The translations under genes and the position numbers were made by a program. A stretch of DNA of 64,000 nt from Leptobrachium leishanense (Eukaryota > Chordata > Amphibia > Anura > Megophryidae), in contig CM019069.1 of assembly GCA_009667805.1 (NCBI GenBank), positions 94,399,204 to 94,463,203 of the forward strand, written 5' to 3'. Under the pieces are notes generated by a model. It did no database searches. It saw nothing but the letters and a program-made list of their open reading frames with translations, and was not told the origin of the DNA. Positions 1-10,547 of this stretch are shown one piece after another. How positions within the stretch are numbered: the stretch's first letter is position 1; the number at the start of each line of letters is the position of its first letter.

Positions 1-794
1 ATATACATTTTACAGAGAAAGGTATAAATTGAGGAGGATGTTCTATACAGAGAGGGACATTAATTAATTCAGGAGGATGTTCTATAGAATATACTGAGAG
101 GGGTATTAATTAATGCAGGTGGATGTTGTATACATTATACAGAGAGGGGTATTAATTAATGCAGGAGGATGTTCTAAACATTATACAGAGAGGATCCTTT
201 TTTTCTCAGCCCTTTAAATCCAGTGGCTGTGAGCGCGGAGATCGGCTGCTTGTTACCTTATCTCTCAGTACAATGTATCAGGCTCAGCTGTTACAGTAAC
301 TGACTAACAGCGCTCAGAGATTCAGTAAAACAAGGAAATAATATTGTTCTAACATCATATATATATAAAAATATTATTTACTAGTTTTACTGAAACTCTG
401 AGCGCTGTGATGAGCAGCAGTCAGTTACTGTAACAGCTTTGCCTGACACGGGGCAGTATTACAATGTTGGTGCTAACTTAACCAGAGCTGTTGTAAACTG
501 AAAACCTCCATAGGCTACAATAGCTCTGGGAAGTTTACAACAGCTCTGGTTAAGTTAGCACCAACTATATAATATGGCCCACATTGTGCTGAGAGTGAGA
601 GATACTGTAACAAGCAGCGATCTCAGCCCTCTGAGGAGCCACTACAATAGTAATTGTATCCACTGGTTTTCGGATGAATGAAATTAGTTTTCATACTAAA
701 TAACTGAAAACGAATTTTTTTAGCAACTAAATAAATTGCATTTTAGGACTAATCCATTAGTTCAAAACGAAATTTTGTGCTGTGCACATGTCTA
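1..794 (-). mobile_element. hAT-type non-autonomous element, cut by window edge
   Basis: This stretch is the inverted counterpart of the element at 56731-57886. It shares the row of short units containing ATTAATTAAT and GGAGGATGTTCT, the inverted pair around 240-480, and the terminal CACATGTCTA at 785-794. The other copy has clear 8-bp target duplications, which places the family in hAT. Here only one terminus is inside the window. No transposase reading frame is visible, so it would depend on a transposase from elsewhere. Confidence 0.75.
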
Positions 795-913
795 ATATAT
801 TGGAGGCAACTGCCGAGATAGGTCCAGTAAGTCCAATATAGACATATTGGAGGCTTGGCTGATAAGTCCAATATATAACGTGTTGTATTCACGTGCAGAG
901 ATTATATCCGACA
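795..913 (-). mobile_element. LTR-like terminal fragment shared with 39753-39870
   Basis: About 118 bp match 39753-39870 almost base for base. The match stops in both places right after the plus-strand bases ATCCGACA, so on the minus strand the repeat begins TGTCGGATATAATC. A fixed end starting with TG suggests the 5' end of a long terminal repeat. The hAT element at 1-794 interrupts its other side. No second LTR or internal region is identified, so assignment to an LTR family is inference. Confidence 0.4.
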
Positions 914-2143
914 GTTTCTTCCTAACTGAGGTCCCTTTCCTTCCTTTTCTTCTGCAAAGACTGAACAAAAATATTCATTGAGGCAGTCAGCGAGACTTTA
1001 TCCTCTTCTACATACCTTCCTTTCTTTGTTTTTAATCTAACTAATCCTTGTTTTACTTTTCTTTTCTCGTTTATATATCTAAAAAATGTTTTGTCCCCCT
1101 TTTTTACTGACTGAGCTATTTTCTCTTCTGCGTGTGCTTTGGAAGCTCTTATAAATTGCTTTGCCTCTTTCTGCCTAATCTTATAGGTTTGCCTATCTTC
1201 TTCACTTTGAGTTTTTTTATAATTATTGAATGCTGTCTTTTTGTTCTTCACTATTTTGGCCACTTCTGCAGAGTACCACAGTGGTTTCTTCCCTTTTTTG
1301 TTTATGCTAACAAGCCAAATGCAATTGCCTGTGGCCTTCAATAATGCTTCCTTTAAATAATCCCATTTCTCCTGGACTCCCTTTAAACTCCTCCAGTCTG
1401 ATAATGACTCCTTCACACAAAATCTCATTTTAGAAAAATCTGTTTTTTTAAAGTCTAAAACTTTTGTTTTTGTGTGGTGCGGCTCTATCCCTGTTCTTAT
1501 ATTAAACCATACTGACTGGTGATCACTAGATCCCAAATTTTCACCTACAACAACGTCCAATACCAAACCTCCATTTGTGAGTATTAAATGCAATATGGCC
1601 TCTTTACGGGTCGGCTCCTCAACTACTTGTGTTAGAGATAATCCCAGTAGGGAGTTTAGAATATTTGTACTCCTGGTGCACCCAGCTGTTTTGGTTTTCC
1701 AGTTCACATCAGGAAGATTAAAGTCCCCCATGATAATATCTTCCCCCTTCATTGCCATTTTAGCTATTTCCTCAAACAGCAGATTATCTAGCTCTTCTAC
1801 TTGTCCAGGGGGGTCTATAGATCACACCTACACGAGCTACTGTATGATTGTGTAACCCAAACTGACTCTATGTTCACCTCGCTCACTTTTATTTGGTTCG
1901 TTTTTATGTTGTTTTCACATACAGGGCCACTCCTCCTCCTTTCCTACCTTCTCTGTCTTTTCTATATAAAGAGTACCCCGGTATTGTTATGTCCCAGTTA
2001 TTTTTCTCACTGAACCATGTCTCAGTAACCGCCACTAAATCTACTTTTTCAGCTGCCATCATTGCCTCCAGTTCATTGATTTTTTGACTAAATTGCAAGC
2101 ATTTATAGACACGACACTGAGCTTGTCATTTTTTTCCCGCATG
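914..2143 (-). pseudogene. CR1-type LINE ORF2, endonuclease part only
   Basis: This is the apurinic/apyrimidinic endonuclease domain of a non-LTR retrotransposon, which nicks target DNA for target-primed reverse transcription. The start reads MREKNDKLSVVSINA near 2143. The pieces carry VAVTETWFSE (catalytic Glu), IIMGDFNLPDVNW (Asp) and GSSDHQ (the Asp-His pair). A basic linker follows, and the frame ends near 922 with no reverse transcriptase. There are frame breaks near 2095 and between 1760 and 1905. The LTR-like fragment at 795-913 abuts the truncated end. It follows the ORF1 remnant at 2224-3152 on the same strand, as in CR1 elements. Confidence 0.8.
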
Positions 2144-2223
2144 TTGCTTGCACCCTTGCACCCTCCGATTCAGTTTTGGGGGACAATCAGGCAGATTGTT
2201 TTTTACCCTTTTGTCCCCCCCTC

Positions 2224-3152
2224 CTAGTTTAAATATTTCTTTGTGAAACCTTTGAACTTCTCACTGAGAACATATGTTCCCCTATGAGTAAGATGCAAAC
2301 CATCTTTTTTATACAGTTCCTTTCTGCTCCAATTAGAGCTGTCATGGGACACAAAGCCAAATCCTTGCTCCCGACACCATTCCCAAAGCCACAAATTAAA
2401 TTCCCTATTGCGCATCTGCCTATCCTGAATGTTATGCACAGGCGAAACTTCAGAGAATGACACAGTGGACGCAATCTGCTGTATTTCACCTCCAAGAACA
2501 CAAAATTCTTCCTTAATCTCAGAAACCTCATTGCTAGCCAAGTCATTTGTCCCTAGATGGATTAGAACGTCCACTTCCCCTTGCTGCTTTGCTTGTTTGA
2601 CAATATTGAGAATACGTCTCTTGTCTCTACGAGCAGTAGCCCCAGGAAGACATCTCACCAAACCACTACTCTCCAGCTCAACACCTCTTATGATAGAATC
2701 ACCCAGCAACAATTGCCTTCTATCATGTCCCACCTTTTCCTTTTTGTTCTTGGTTGCAGTCCTGCATACCTTATGCATAGGGGATGGTGGTTCCTCAACT
2801 ATGGTGTCTGAGCCTACTTCCGTCTCACCACCACACTCTGAAAGTGCCTCAAAAGAATTAAGAAGAGCCACAGACTGTGGGACATGCCTTCTATCCACAA
2901 CTCTAAATCTACCAGATCCTACAGTAGTCCATCTGCCGCTCCTAGGAGGCCTCTGTGGCAGTGGCTTTGTAACAGTCATAGCCATAGCCTGAGTTTGTCT
3001 AACAGATCATTTACAAATCTCAGACTTCAAACAGGCAATTTCCTGCTGCAATAACGAGAGCTGCCTACATATCAGGCACACTCCAAACCTCCAAAAATTG
3101 GATCTAAAAACAAATGCATGACAGCTCTTACACTGGACCAAGCCTGCCATTA
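2224..3152 (-). pseudogene. CR1-type LINE ORF1 with zinc-finger-like head and SGNH esterase domain
   Basis: The frame runs from an ATG at 3152 and begins MAGLVQCKSCHAF, with a CX2C pair and a second pair in GVCLIC. A leucine/glutamine-rich stretch follows, then an in-frame TGA near 3010. Reading resumes in the same frame as a 253-residue segment. That segment carries the SGNH hydrolase signatures LLGDSIIRG (nucleophile Ser), LIHLGTNDL (Asn block) and DGLHLTHRG (Asp/His block). ORF1 proteins with an esterase domain are known from CR1-group LINEs. The single stop makes this copy a pseudogene, but the domain itself is intact. Confidence 0.8.
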
Positions 3153-3586
3153 TAAAAGAATGGATTTAAACCAACAAATCTTACCTTTTTGTAGGTTTTC
3201 TACCTCCTGTCTAACCTCAGACTACCTCCAGAGTATCTCCAGGATATCTCTAAGTGCTCACTTTGAAGGCTTCACTTAGAAGGCTTCCCAAGCTCAATTA
3301 GACAAGCTAATATTCCCTAAACTTTATATAGTCACCTAAGAACACCTCTCCCAGCAAGGCGTGGACAAGTTTAACCACCTTAGCAAATAGCACCCAATTG
3401 ATTCCAATTCTATGCTAATCAGTAAGAGGAATGAGTCACCAGCCTAACCTAATTTACACACCAGACCTAACTTAAAACCTTAAGATGAATAGAAAAGATC
3501 TGTTTGAAACAAAAATCAAAATCACTCACCAGAAGATCTCTAAGTGCTCACTTTGAAGACTTCACTTAGAAGGCTTCCCAAGCTCA
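3153..3586 (-). repeat. Probable 5' UTR of the CR1-type LINE with a direct repeat
   Basis: The region upstream of ORF1 holds two copies of a roughly 45-bp segment (about 3251-3298 and 3540-3586, starting CTAAGTGCTCACTTTGAAG), about 290 bp apart. Repeated promoter-proximal units are common in LINE 5' UTRs. Position and strand fit, but nothing here proves promoter activity. Confidence 0.45.
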
Positions 3587-3589
3587 ATG

Positions 3590-4052
3590 TCAGCAGTGGG
3601 GTGCCACTGCCAGAGGGTGCACCGTGGCTTTGATTCCCTTTCCGGTGGGTGTTCAGGTCAGAATAGAGTGAGAGTCCGTGTTAACGAAAGGGCGTGCATG
3701 CGTGTCACGTGGTTCAGCCAGTCAGGTGGTACTGAAACTCAGTACCACCTGACTGGCTGGACCGCGTGACCTGCACGCACGCAGCCTCACCAGTAGCCAG
3801 GCAGCTCAATTACAAATTTCTATCACTGCAGTGCTGGTTAAGGAAAGGTCCACTTTAAACAGCAGTAAGCAGACAGGGCTTCATATTCTGCTAATACCCC
3901 TCCCCTTTACCTGCCGTTTACTGTCAGGAAGGGTGGGGATTAACCAGGAAGAGGTGTGCCCTTGACAGGAATGGGTGCCTCAAATTTAAATTAGGGGGTG
4001 CACGAGTTTAGTCAGGCCTAGGGCAGCACAAAACCTAAATACACCACTGATG
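3590..4052. mobile_element. Candidate hAT-like element
   Basis: The left side begins GCAGTGGGGTGCC and the right side ends TACACCACTG, a pair typical of hAT ends of the CAGTGGTGTA type. ATGTCA lies just outside each end, a possible but short target duplication. Inside is a perfect hairpin around 3707-3765 (CAGTCAGGTGGTACTGA and its complement). There is no coding region. The boundaries are tentative. Confidence 0.35.
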
Positions 4053-4086
4053 TCAACAGAATTCAATCACTGTCACATACCTCCTA

Positions 4087-4267
4087 CAGGTCTATTCAAT
4101 GAAAGGTGAAACTCTGGAGAACTTTTGGAGAAGTGAAAACGCTAGGTCAAAATAGCCAAACCAGAAAAATTCTCCCATTTATCTCACTTTCCAAATTGGC
4201 TATTTTGACGTAGAATTTTCACTTCTCCAAAGGTTCTCCAGATTTCACCTTTCTCTGAATAACCCTG
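4087..4267. mobile_element. Palindromic MITE (CAGGGTTATTCA family), copy 1
   Basis: A 181-bp near-palindrome. Both arms carry CTAGGTCAAAATAGCC-like sequence in opposite orientation, and the termini are CAGG...TATTCA and TGAATAACCCTG. The same element recurs at 25262, 31630 and 34752. It is non-coding and must be mobilised in trans. This copy's left terminus has drifted and no clean target duplication is seen. Confidence 0.7.
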
Positions 4268-5340
4268 TATGTCTAATGCCTGTATGTAGACAAGTTATCC
4301 TACCCTGCCAGCCCTTGAAGTGGTCGGATTTCTACTTAAACGCAGACAGTACCAGAGGTATGCACCAACATAACAGTACAACAGACATGAGGCATACTAG
4401 AACACACGTGAACCAGATACCAGGGGCCGTAATGTCAGAGAGGGTCGTCAGCCAAATGCCAAGGGTCAGTGTAAAAGAAAGATGTGCTGGAGTTGGCGCT
4501 TCTTGTCATGTTAGTGGTTCCTTCTGCTGCACCCCATGGCTCAGAAGTGTGGTTTCCTTCCAGGCTTACCATTCTCCGTGTCCCTCAAAATATAAAATGA
4601 CTCACATAGAGCAATATTGTATAAAACGGAGTGCAAACAAAGGAGAAGAATGTCGTACTCACATTTGCTAGTGTCTTATCGATCAGTCACCAGATTTGTA
4701 GGCAGCCGGTGACTTCAGAAGGTGCACAGGATCACCTATCAGCCTTAGCCACCTCCTCTGCAAATATAAGCATCCAGGACCCGGGATAGGTGTAAAATAA
4801 GGTTAATTTACCCTCTAATTTAAGCTCTAATTTAAGCTCTAACCCTCAGGGGATCGGGACTCCCTCTGCTCTCTCCGTCGCCGTCATGTCTGAGGGGAGG
4901 TTACCAGCCATGCCTAAAAGGAGCTCTGACAAGCCCGTCAGGTATGGGGGGGGGATTCCAGTCCGTAACTGGGTTTATTTGCTTACACAAAATACCTTCT
5001 GAATTACCAAAATAATTTTACATCGTGAAAATATTTCATTTTATTAAAAATAAAAGAAGCAAAGTGCTAATGACTTGTCCACCCTTCACACCATGTGACA
5101 TCTCATGGTTCTGGCCGCTGGGTTTTGTTGATCTTACGATATGTCAAAATCTTAAACTGCAGCTGCTCATGGGTATGCATCTGGCACTTTACCCCCATTT
5201 CTTTAAAACAAATTCCAGTTACTGCAAAATTACAAACTAGAATTCTGCTCTGAGTGTATGGTAAACCGAATAGCACTTTGTTTGCAAACGTGCTTTAAAA
5301 CGCGCTTTTTTTTTAACCCTTTCACTAACGAAAATTGGAT
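4268..5340. other. No gene recognised
   Basis: I see short open frames only, with no family motifs. The stretch around 4840-4900 is moderately GC-rich. Nothing supports a gene, RNA or regulatory call. Confidence 0.5.
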
Positions 5341-6355
5341 GTGTTTGTGTGTGTGTGACTCTGTGCCTGGATGTGGATGTGTGACTGTGCCTGGGGCTGT
5401 GCCTGGATGTGGATGTGTGACTGTGACTGTGCCTGGATGTGGATGTGTGGCTGTGGCTGTGGCTGTGCCTGGATGGGGATGTGTGACTGTGCCTGGATGT
5501 GGCTGTGCCTGGATGTGGATGTGTGGCTGTGCCTGGATGTGGATGTGTGGCTGTGGCTGTGCCTGGATGTGGATGTGTGACTGTGCCTGGATGTGGCTGT
5601 GCCTGGATGTGGATGTGTGACTGTGCCTGGATGTGGCTGTGCCTGGATGTGGATGTGTGGCTGTGCCTGGATGTGGATGTGTGGCTGTGGCTGTGCCTGG
5701 ATGTGGATGTGTGACTGTGCCTGGATGTGGATATGTGGCTGTGCCTGGATATGTGGCTGTGACTGTGCCTGGCTGTAGATGTGTGGCTGTGCCTGGATGT
5801 GGATGTGTGGCCGTGCCTGGATGTGGATGTGTGGCTGTGCCTGGATGTAGATGTGTGACTGTGGCTGTGCCTGGATGTGGCTGTGCCTGGATGTGGATGT
5901 GTGGCCGTGCCTGGATGTGGATGTGTGGCTGTGGCTGTGCCTGGATGTGGATGTGTGACTGTGCCTGGATGTGGATATGTGGCTGTGCCTGGATATGTGG
6001 CTGTGGCTGTGCCTGGCTGTAGATGTGTGGCTGTGCCTGGATGTGGATGTGTGGCCGTGCCTGGATGTGGATGTGTGGCTGTGCCTGGATGTAGATGTGT
6101 GACTGTGGCTGTGCCTGGATGTGGATGTGTGACTGTGCGTGGATGTGGATGTGTGGCTGTGCGTGGATGTGGATGTGTGGCTGTGCCTGGATGTGGATGT
6201 GTGGCTGTGCCTGGATGTGGATGTGTGGCTGTGCCTGGATGTGGATGTGTGACTGTGCCAGGATGTGTGGCTGTGCCTGGATGTGGATGTGTGGCTGTGG
6301 CTGTGCTTGGATGTGGATGTCTGGCTGCGCCTGGATGTGGATGTGAGGCTGAACT
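5341..6355. repeat. Minisatellite, 24-bp unit with 244-bp higher-order repeat
   Basis: Roughly forty copies of a 24-bp unit built on GTGCCTGGATGTGGATGTGT, with variants in which the ATGTGGATGTGT or GGCTGT block is dropped or doubled. A distinctive run of variants including GATATGTGGCTG starts at 5721 and again at 5965, giving a higher-order period of 244 bp. All units are multiples of six bases and lack stop codons, so long meaningless frames open on both strands. Confidence 0.95.
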
Positions 6356-6429
6356 TTCAGTAAAGACCATTCTTTAACTGCCATTTAAGTACTGTATGGA
6401 TATGCTTATGGTGTGTGTCAAGATGTGGG

Positions 6430-6735
6430 GGTAATCAATAGGTCATCGAGATACACAATTTCAAATGACTGCGGAAATCTCTGAGGATGTCATTTATGAA
6501 GTCCTGGAAGACAGCCACAGCATTACAGAGCCCAAAGGGCATCACCAGATGCTCATAGTGTCCATTTCTGGTATTAAAGACTGTCTTCCATTCGTGGGCT
6601 TTCTTAACACGGCCTAAATTGTATGCTCCTCCTAAATTGAGTTTGGTGTATAGCCTAGCGCCTCACAATCTATCAAACAGTTCTGTGATTAAAAGTATAG
6701 GATATACATTTCTTACTGTGATCCGATTAAGACCA
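6430..6735 (-). pseudogene. Ty3/Gypsy reverse-transcriptase fragment
   Basis: Read on the minus strand, the stretch gives the palm of a Gypsy reverse transcriptase. It includes LNLGGAYNL, the block [29 protein letters not shown] and, after a frameshift, the catalytic YLDDLL. The enzyme copies element RNA into DNA inside virus-like particles. Only about 100 residues remain, with one stop and at least one frameshift, so this is a dead scrap. It may be a different copy from the Gypsy pieces at 28.5-33.7 kb. Confidence 0.8.
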
Positions 6736-6759
6736 GTTTCAGACCTGGCACTCTAAGCA

Positions 6760-7668
6760 GACGCACTACTTGCAGAGATGCACCCGCACTGCTGAGTGTG
6801 CCTGGAGAAAATCTCACTCTGAAGCTGACTTCATCAACTGTAAGTTCTTTCTCTGCTCTTATGCAACTGCTCTTCACCTCGCCAAACAAACTTACTTCTC
6901 CACTCTTATATCCTCACTTTCTTCCAACCCTAAAAACATATTCTCAACCTTTAACTCGCTCATCTACCTGCCTGCGCTACCTCCTCCATCCGACCTCAAT
7001 GCTCAAGATCTTGCTGACTACTTCATAAAGAAAACACTCACAATCCGTAACAATATCCCAGCACAAGCACATAGCACTTCTCCTCCTCCAGCCAACCCCT
7101 CCTTGACTCTCAGCCTCTTTGCCCCAACCACAGAGGATGAGGTCCATTCTCTGTCTTCCTCACGCCCCACCATTTACCCGCTAGACCCTATCCCTAACCC
7201 CCTAACACTAGCAAGGGTTAACAGGCCCCATTTTCAACCTATCCCTTTCTTTTGGCTCATTCCCTCTCCTTTGAAGCATGCCACTATCACACCCATTCTC
7301 AAGAAACCCTCCGTCGACCCAAATTCTCCTGAAAACTACCATCCAGTTTCACTACTTCCACTAGCGTCAAAACTGCTAGAAAGACTAGACTACGACCACT
7401 TAACCCGCTTCCTATCCTCCAACTCCTTTTTGGACCCCTGCAATCTGGCTTTTGCTCACAACACTCAATAGAAACCTCTCTCACAAAGATTACTAATGAC
7501 CTCCTTTCTGCTAAATGCAATGGCCACTACTCAATACTGATCCTACTTGACCTCTCACTTGCCTTAGATACAGTCGACCACCCCCCTCCTCCTAAAGACC
7601 CTCTTCTTTCGTGGTCTCTGTGATACCACCCTCTCATGGCTAAAATCTTACCTCTGTGAGAGATAGAA
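6760..7668 (+). pseudogene. Non-LTR LINE ORF2 fragment, linker and RT fingers/palm
   Basis: The plus strand holds a 5'- and 3'-truncated LINE reverse transcriptase. The first half (SSLSSNPKNIFSTFNSLI) is the linker upstream of [22 protein letters not shown] and [15 protein letters not shown] are the fingers blocks. After a frameshift near 7450 the palm block with the first catalytic Asp reads [15 protein letters not shown]. The pattern fits the CR1/L2 group. Sequence similarity ends at about 7668, and YADD is missing. Confidence 0.75.
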
Positions 7669-7752
7669 ATGTGAAGGCAGCGCTTCTTTGTATCGTAGGT
7701 ATATACTAATAAAATAGTTATTGGAGTAGGTGCTGCCGCAATGGAATATATA

Positions 7753-8490
7753 GGGCTACATTACAATCCCCGCGTTAAAACGGGGCGGTAGGGAGAAAAA
7801 AACTGTGCCCGCCGCCCGCAGTTTTCCCCTACTGCCCCCATTTTAACAGGGAATTGCAATGCAAGCGCAAAAAATGCTGCCTGCATTTGTAGCGGGCGCT
7901 ATGCCCAGGGATGCACGCAGCAGCGCTGAGCACAGTCACGAGCATCCACTCGTTGGAGTCCATACGACTCCATTGAGCCAGATGCCGGCGGTCACATGAC
8001 CTGCCGGATCTCGTCTCGCAAGATCCGGCCGATCGGCGTAGTGATACGCAGGGGGAGACTGAGGAACTTTTTCCCCCAGTCTCTCCCTGTTCCCGCCGGA
8101 CAGAGGGGGCCGATGGAGCCGCGGTCTTCGCCGCGGGACAGGAGGTGAGTATACAATTTTCTTTTTTTGTCTGGTGTTAACGGATTCTGCAGAAGCAGAA
8201 TCCGTTAACACCAAGTCCTGGCTCTGGTTAACTTTCCGCTAATCCGAGCCGGATGTTAATCAGCGTTAGAATTTTGTAATCCTAACGCTGATTAACACTT
8301 TGCGCTCCCCATGTTAAGTATAGGGAGCGTGAAGTACAGCAACCTCACTCTGAAATGCGCAAGGTACCAAACGCAAACAGGTTACTTAACCCGTTTGCGT
8401 TTGGATTGTAATATGCAGTAGACACCGCGGCTAACGTGAATGCTCACGCAGGTGAGCGTTAACGTTAGCACATAGATTGTAATGTGGCCC
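7753..8490. mobile_element. Harbinger-like non-autonomous element A
   Basis: Terminal inverted repeats read GGGCTACATTACAATC on the left and, reverse-complemented, GGGCCACATTACAATC on the right. ATA flanks both sides (7750-7752 and 8491-8493), a 3-bp duplication as made by PIF/Harbinger transposases. The 738-bp interior is GC-rich and contains subterminal palindromes such as TTAACACC with its complement near 8175-8215. No transposase frame is present. Confidence 0.65.
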
Positions 8491-8638
8491 ATAGTGTCCA
8501 CACACCTCAAAGAACACAATAAATAGAAAAATAGAAGATTGTTCCAGGCGCACCCTAATCGTGACTAAAACATAATTTGGATACAGTGTACTGTATATAA
8601 CAACAATGTGCAGCATGAATAATCTGATTAAACAATAG

Positions 8639-9382
8639 GGGCTATATTACATTCTTCACGCAAAAAGCCTCTCGCAAAGCGAAAATCTTTGTGGCAAGCG
8701 TTAAACTTTTGCGCGTGCAATTCACCGCTGGAATTACAATCCTCGCGGCTTTTTTCTTCCTTCGATCAATTGCGCGCACAAACAGGACGCGCACAAATGC
8801 AGGCGCAGTACCGTCTCGCGCAAAAATCTTTACGCGCACAGTTTTTTGCAACCATTCAGCCAGTCAAATTGAAGAAACACACCTATCAAACGCAACTGAA
8901 TTGCATCTGCCAGAGGCATCGGAGACGGGTTCTGCGTCTATGATGCAAAATGAGCCCATATGCTACAGCTACATATGATACACACACACCTGCCATCATG
9001 CATTATATTGTTGCTGCTTTCCTTTTTATGGGCTGTTTTTTTTTTTGGGTTAGCCAGGTTGTTCAGATATGCGTTAGCACCAGCTTTTAGGAGTTGCTAA
9101 AATTTATGTTCGCAAAGGCTATGGAGTAATTACCGCAACATAGATTGTAATACCATACTCGTACCAGCCCACATTCGCATTTGCGCTCACAATATTAAGT
9201 ATAGGACGCGTGAAGTACAATAAGCTCGCGCAGGGTTCACGCATGTTCACCCGCAGTAGACGATTGCTCCCGGTTGTTGCGCTGACTATGTAATACGGGA
9301 TTCAGCGCAAACGGTTTTACCCCACGCGTTAATGTTTTTTTGCGCCGGCGCCAACATTTCCGTGAAGATTGCAATTTAGCCC
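8639..9382. mobile_element. Harbinger-like non-autonomous element B
   Basis: Ends GGGCTATATTACATTC and, reverse-complemented, GGGCTAAATTGCAATC, with TAG on both sides (8636-8638 and 9383-9385). Size (744 bp) and the right-hand segment TTAAGTATAGG...GTGAAGTACA match element A at 7753-8490, so the two are relatives. No coding capacity is seen. Confidence 0.6.
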
Positions 9383-9944
9383 TAGGTGTTTTTGCACCAA
9401 GAAAGCACTCCAAAATAAAGTTAGAAAACTTATATTTGTTTGTTGGTTCTTTTTTTCTCCTCCTCAATCTGTCCTCTGTGGTTGACTCCAATGGTTAGAT
9501 GCAGAATCGCTGTGTAAATTCAGATTCCAGGGTGGAGGAAAGGTTTTCCCAATATGAGCAATGCCCAAACAAAAAAGTGCACACACACCCTTATACATAC
9601 AGACACACACTCACGCATTCAACCAAAATATATCATTACTATGTGCAGGGGTTAAAATTTCCATCGCCCTCTTGCAATTGCGAGTAGAATTTTGCAGGGG
9701 GCGAGGGAAAATTGCTCTGTAATCCCTTTCAGGTGCTAGTGTCGACTCCATGCTGACACCAGCACTAATCAGGGCTTTTTACCTGCCGGCTAGTCATTGT
9801 CTGCTGGAGGAGGGATTCATATCCGTTCCTTTCAGGCTTTGAAAATAAATACTGTGTCTGCCTCTGCCTCGTGCGGGTCCTCCATTATGCTGTCACAACA
9901 GAGACCATGTGACATCTCATCTCTTCCTGTACTCCCTGGCAGTT
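9383..9944. other. No gene recognised; short CA-rich run
   Basis: The stretch contains a degenerate (CA)n run at about 9581-9615 and nothing else I can classify. It is the left flank of the endogenous retrovirus; GTAC at 9945-9948 is one copy of that provirus's target duplication. Confidence 0.5.
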
Positions 9945-9948
9945 GTAC

Positions 9949-10498
9949 TGTTGCAGCCAACTGACCGGATATTCTTGGGTGATGGCTCGACAAAAGAAGA
10001 CAGACGGAGGCCTTTGTTTCAAAAGAAAATGGCATTTATTTGACTGCAGCCGGACCCAAGCAACAGCAGAAATATGCTGACAAAGGCTTGAGTGCCCAAA
10101 ATGATAAAATCAGCTTAATTTATACAAATTTGGAAAATGCAATTTCCTCCCTTGCCTCCACCCCTCTCATGCCCTACATGATAGATTATCACGGAACAGT
10201 TACCATATGTCCAAGTTTGGACATAATCTTACACAGGATATCGCCTTTCTCCTCTCCTTGAATTTGCAGCTGTTAGCCACAAATATTCAGTTACTATGGT
10301 TTTCTGTGGTTATCTACCCTTCCTCCCCTTGTCTACCGTTATAAACCACATTCCTTAAACCGTCAAACTGAGAATAGATCTGGTGAACACAAAAGAACAG
10401 CATGCTTTCTTTAAGAAGCAAAATGGATGAAACATCAAAATGGTGGATTAGCTATATTAGTATATTCCTAAAATTAAATCCCAGGAGGTGCTATCTCA
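9949..10498 (-). repeat. 3' LTR of the endogenous retrovirus
   Basis: The 550-bp repeat on the minus strand starts TGAGATAGCACC and ends GGCTGCAACA. It contains AATAAA at 10040-10035 (minus), a polyadenylation signal about 90 bp before the LTR end. The partner is the 5' LTR at 18399-18521 plus 24199-24624. Unlike its partner it has no insertion, so it shows the uninterrupted target sequence for the Ngaro element. Confidence 0.95.
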
Positions 10499-10510
10499 TT
10501 CCCTCCTCTT
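10499..10510 (-). promoter_or_regulatory. Polypurine tract of the ERV
   Basis: On the minus strand AAGAGGAGGGAA lies directly before the TGAGATAG start of the 3' LTR. This is the position and composition of a retroviral plus-strand primer. Confidence 0.85.
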
Positions 10511-10547
10511 GGCGGAGAGTCTACAATGACCTCTCCCAGCCAACTAA

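Noticed and set aside
2429..2992. 187-codon plus-strand frame
   Set aside because: It is the antisense shadow of the LINE ORF1 with SGNH motifs on the minus strand.
5341..6355. CRISPR array
   Set aside because: Units are contiguous without unique spacers, and the context is vertebrate.
5230..6384. Very long open frames rich in His-Ile-Gln-Ala-Gln-Pro
   Set aside because: They come from a minisatellite whose units are multiples of six bases without stops; several frames on both strands are open at once.
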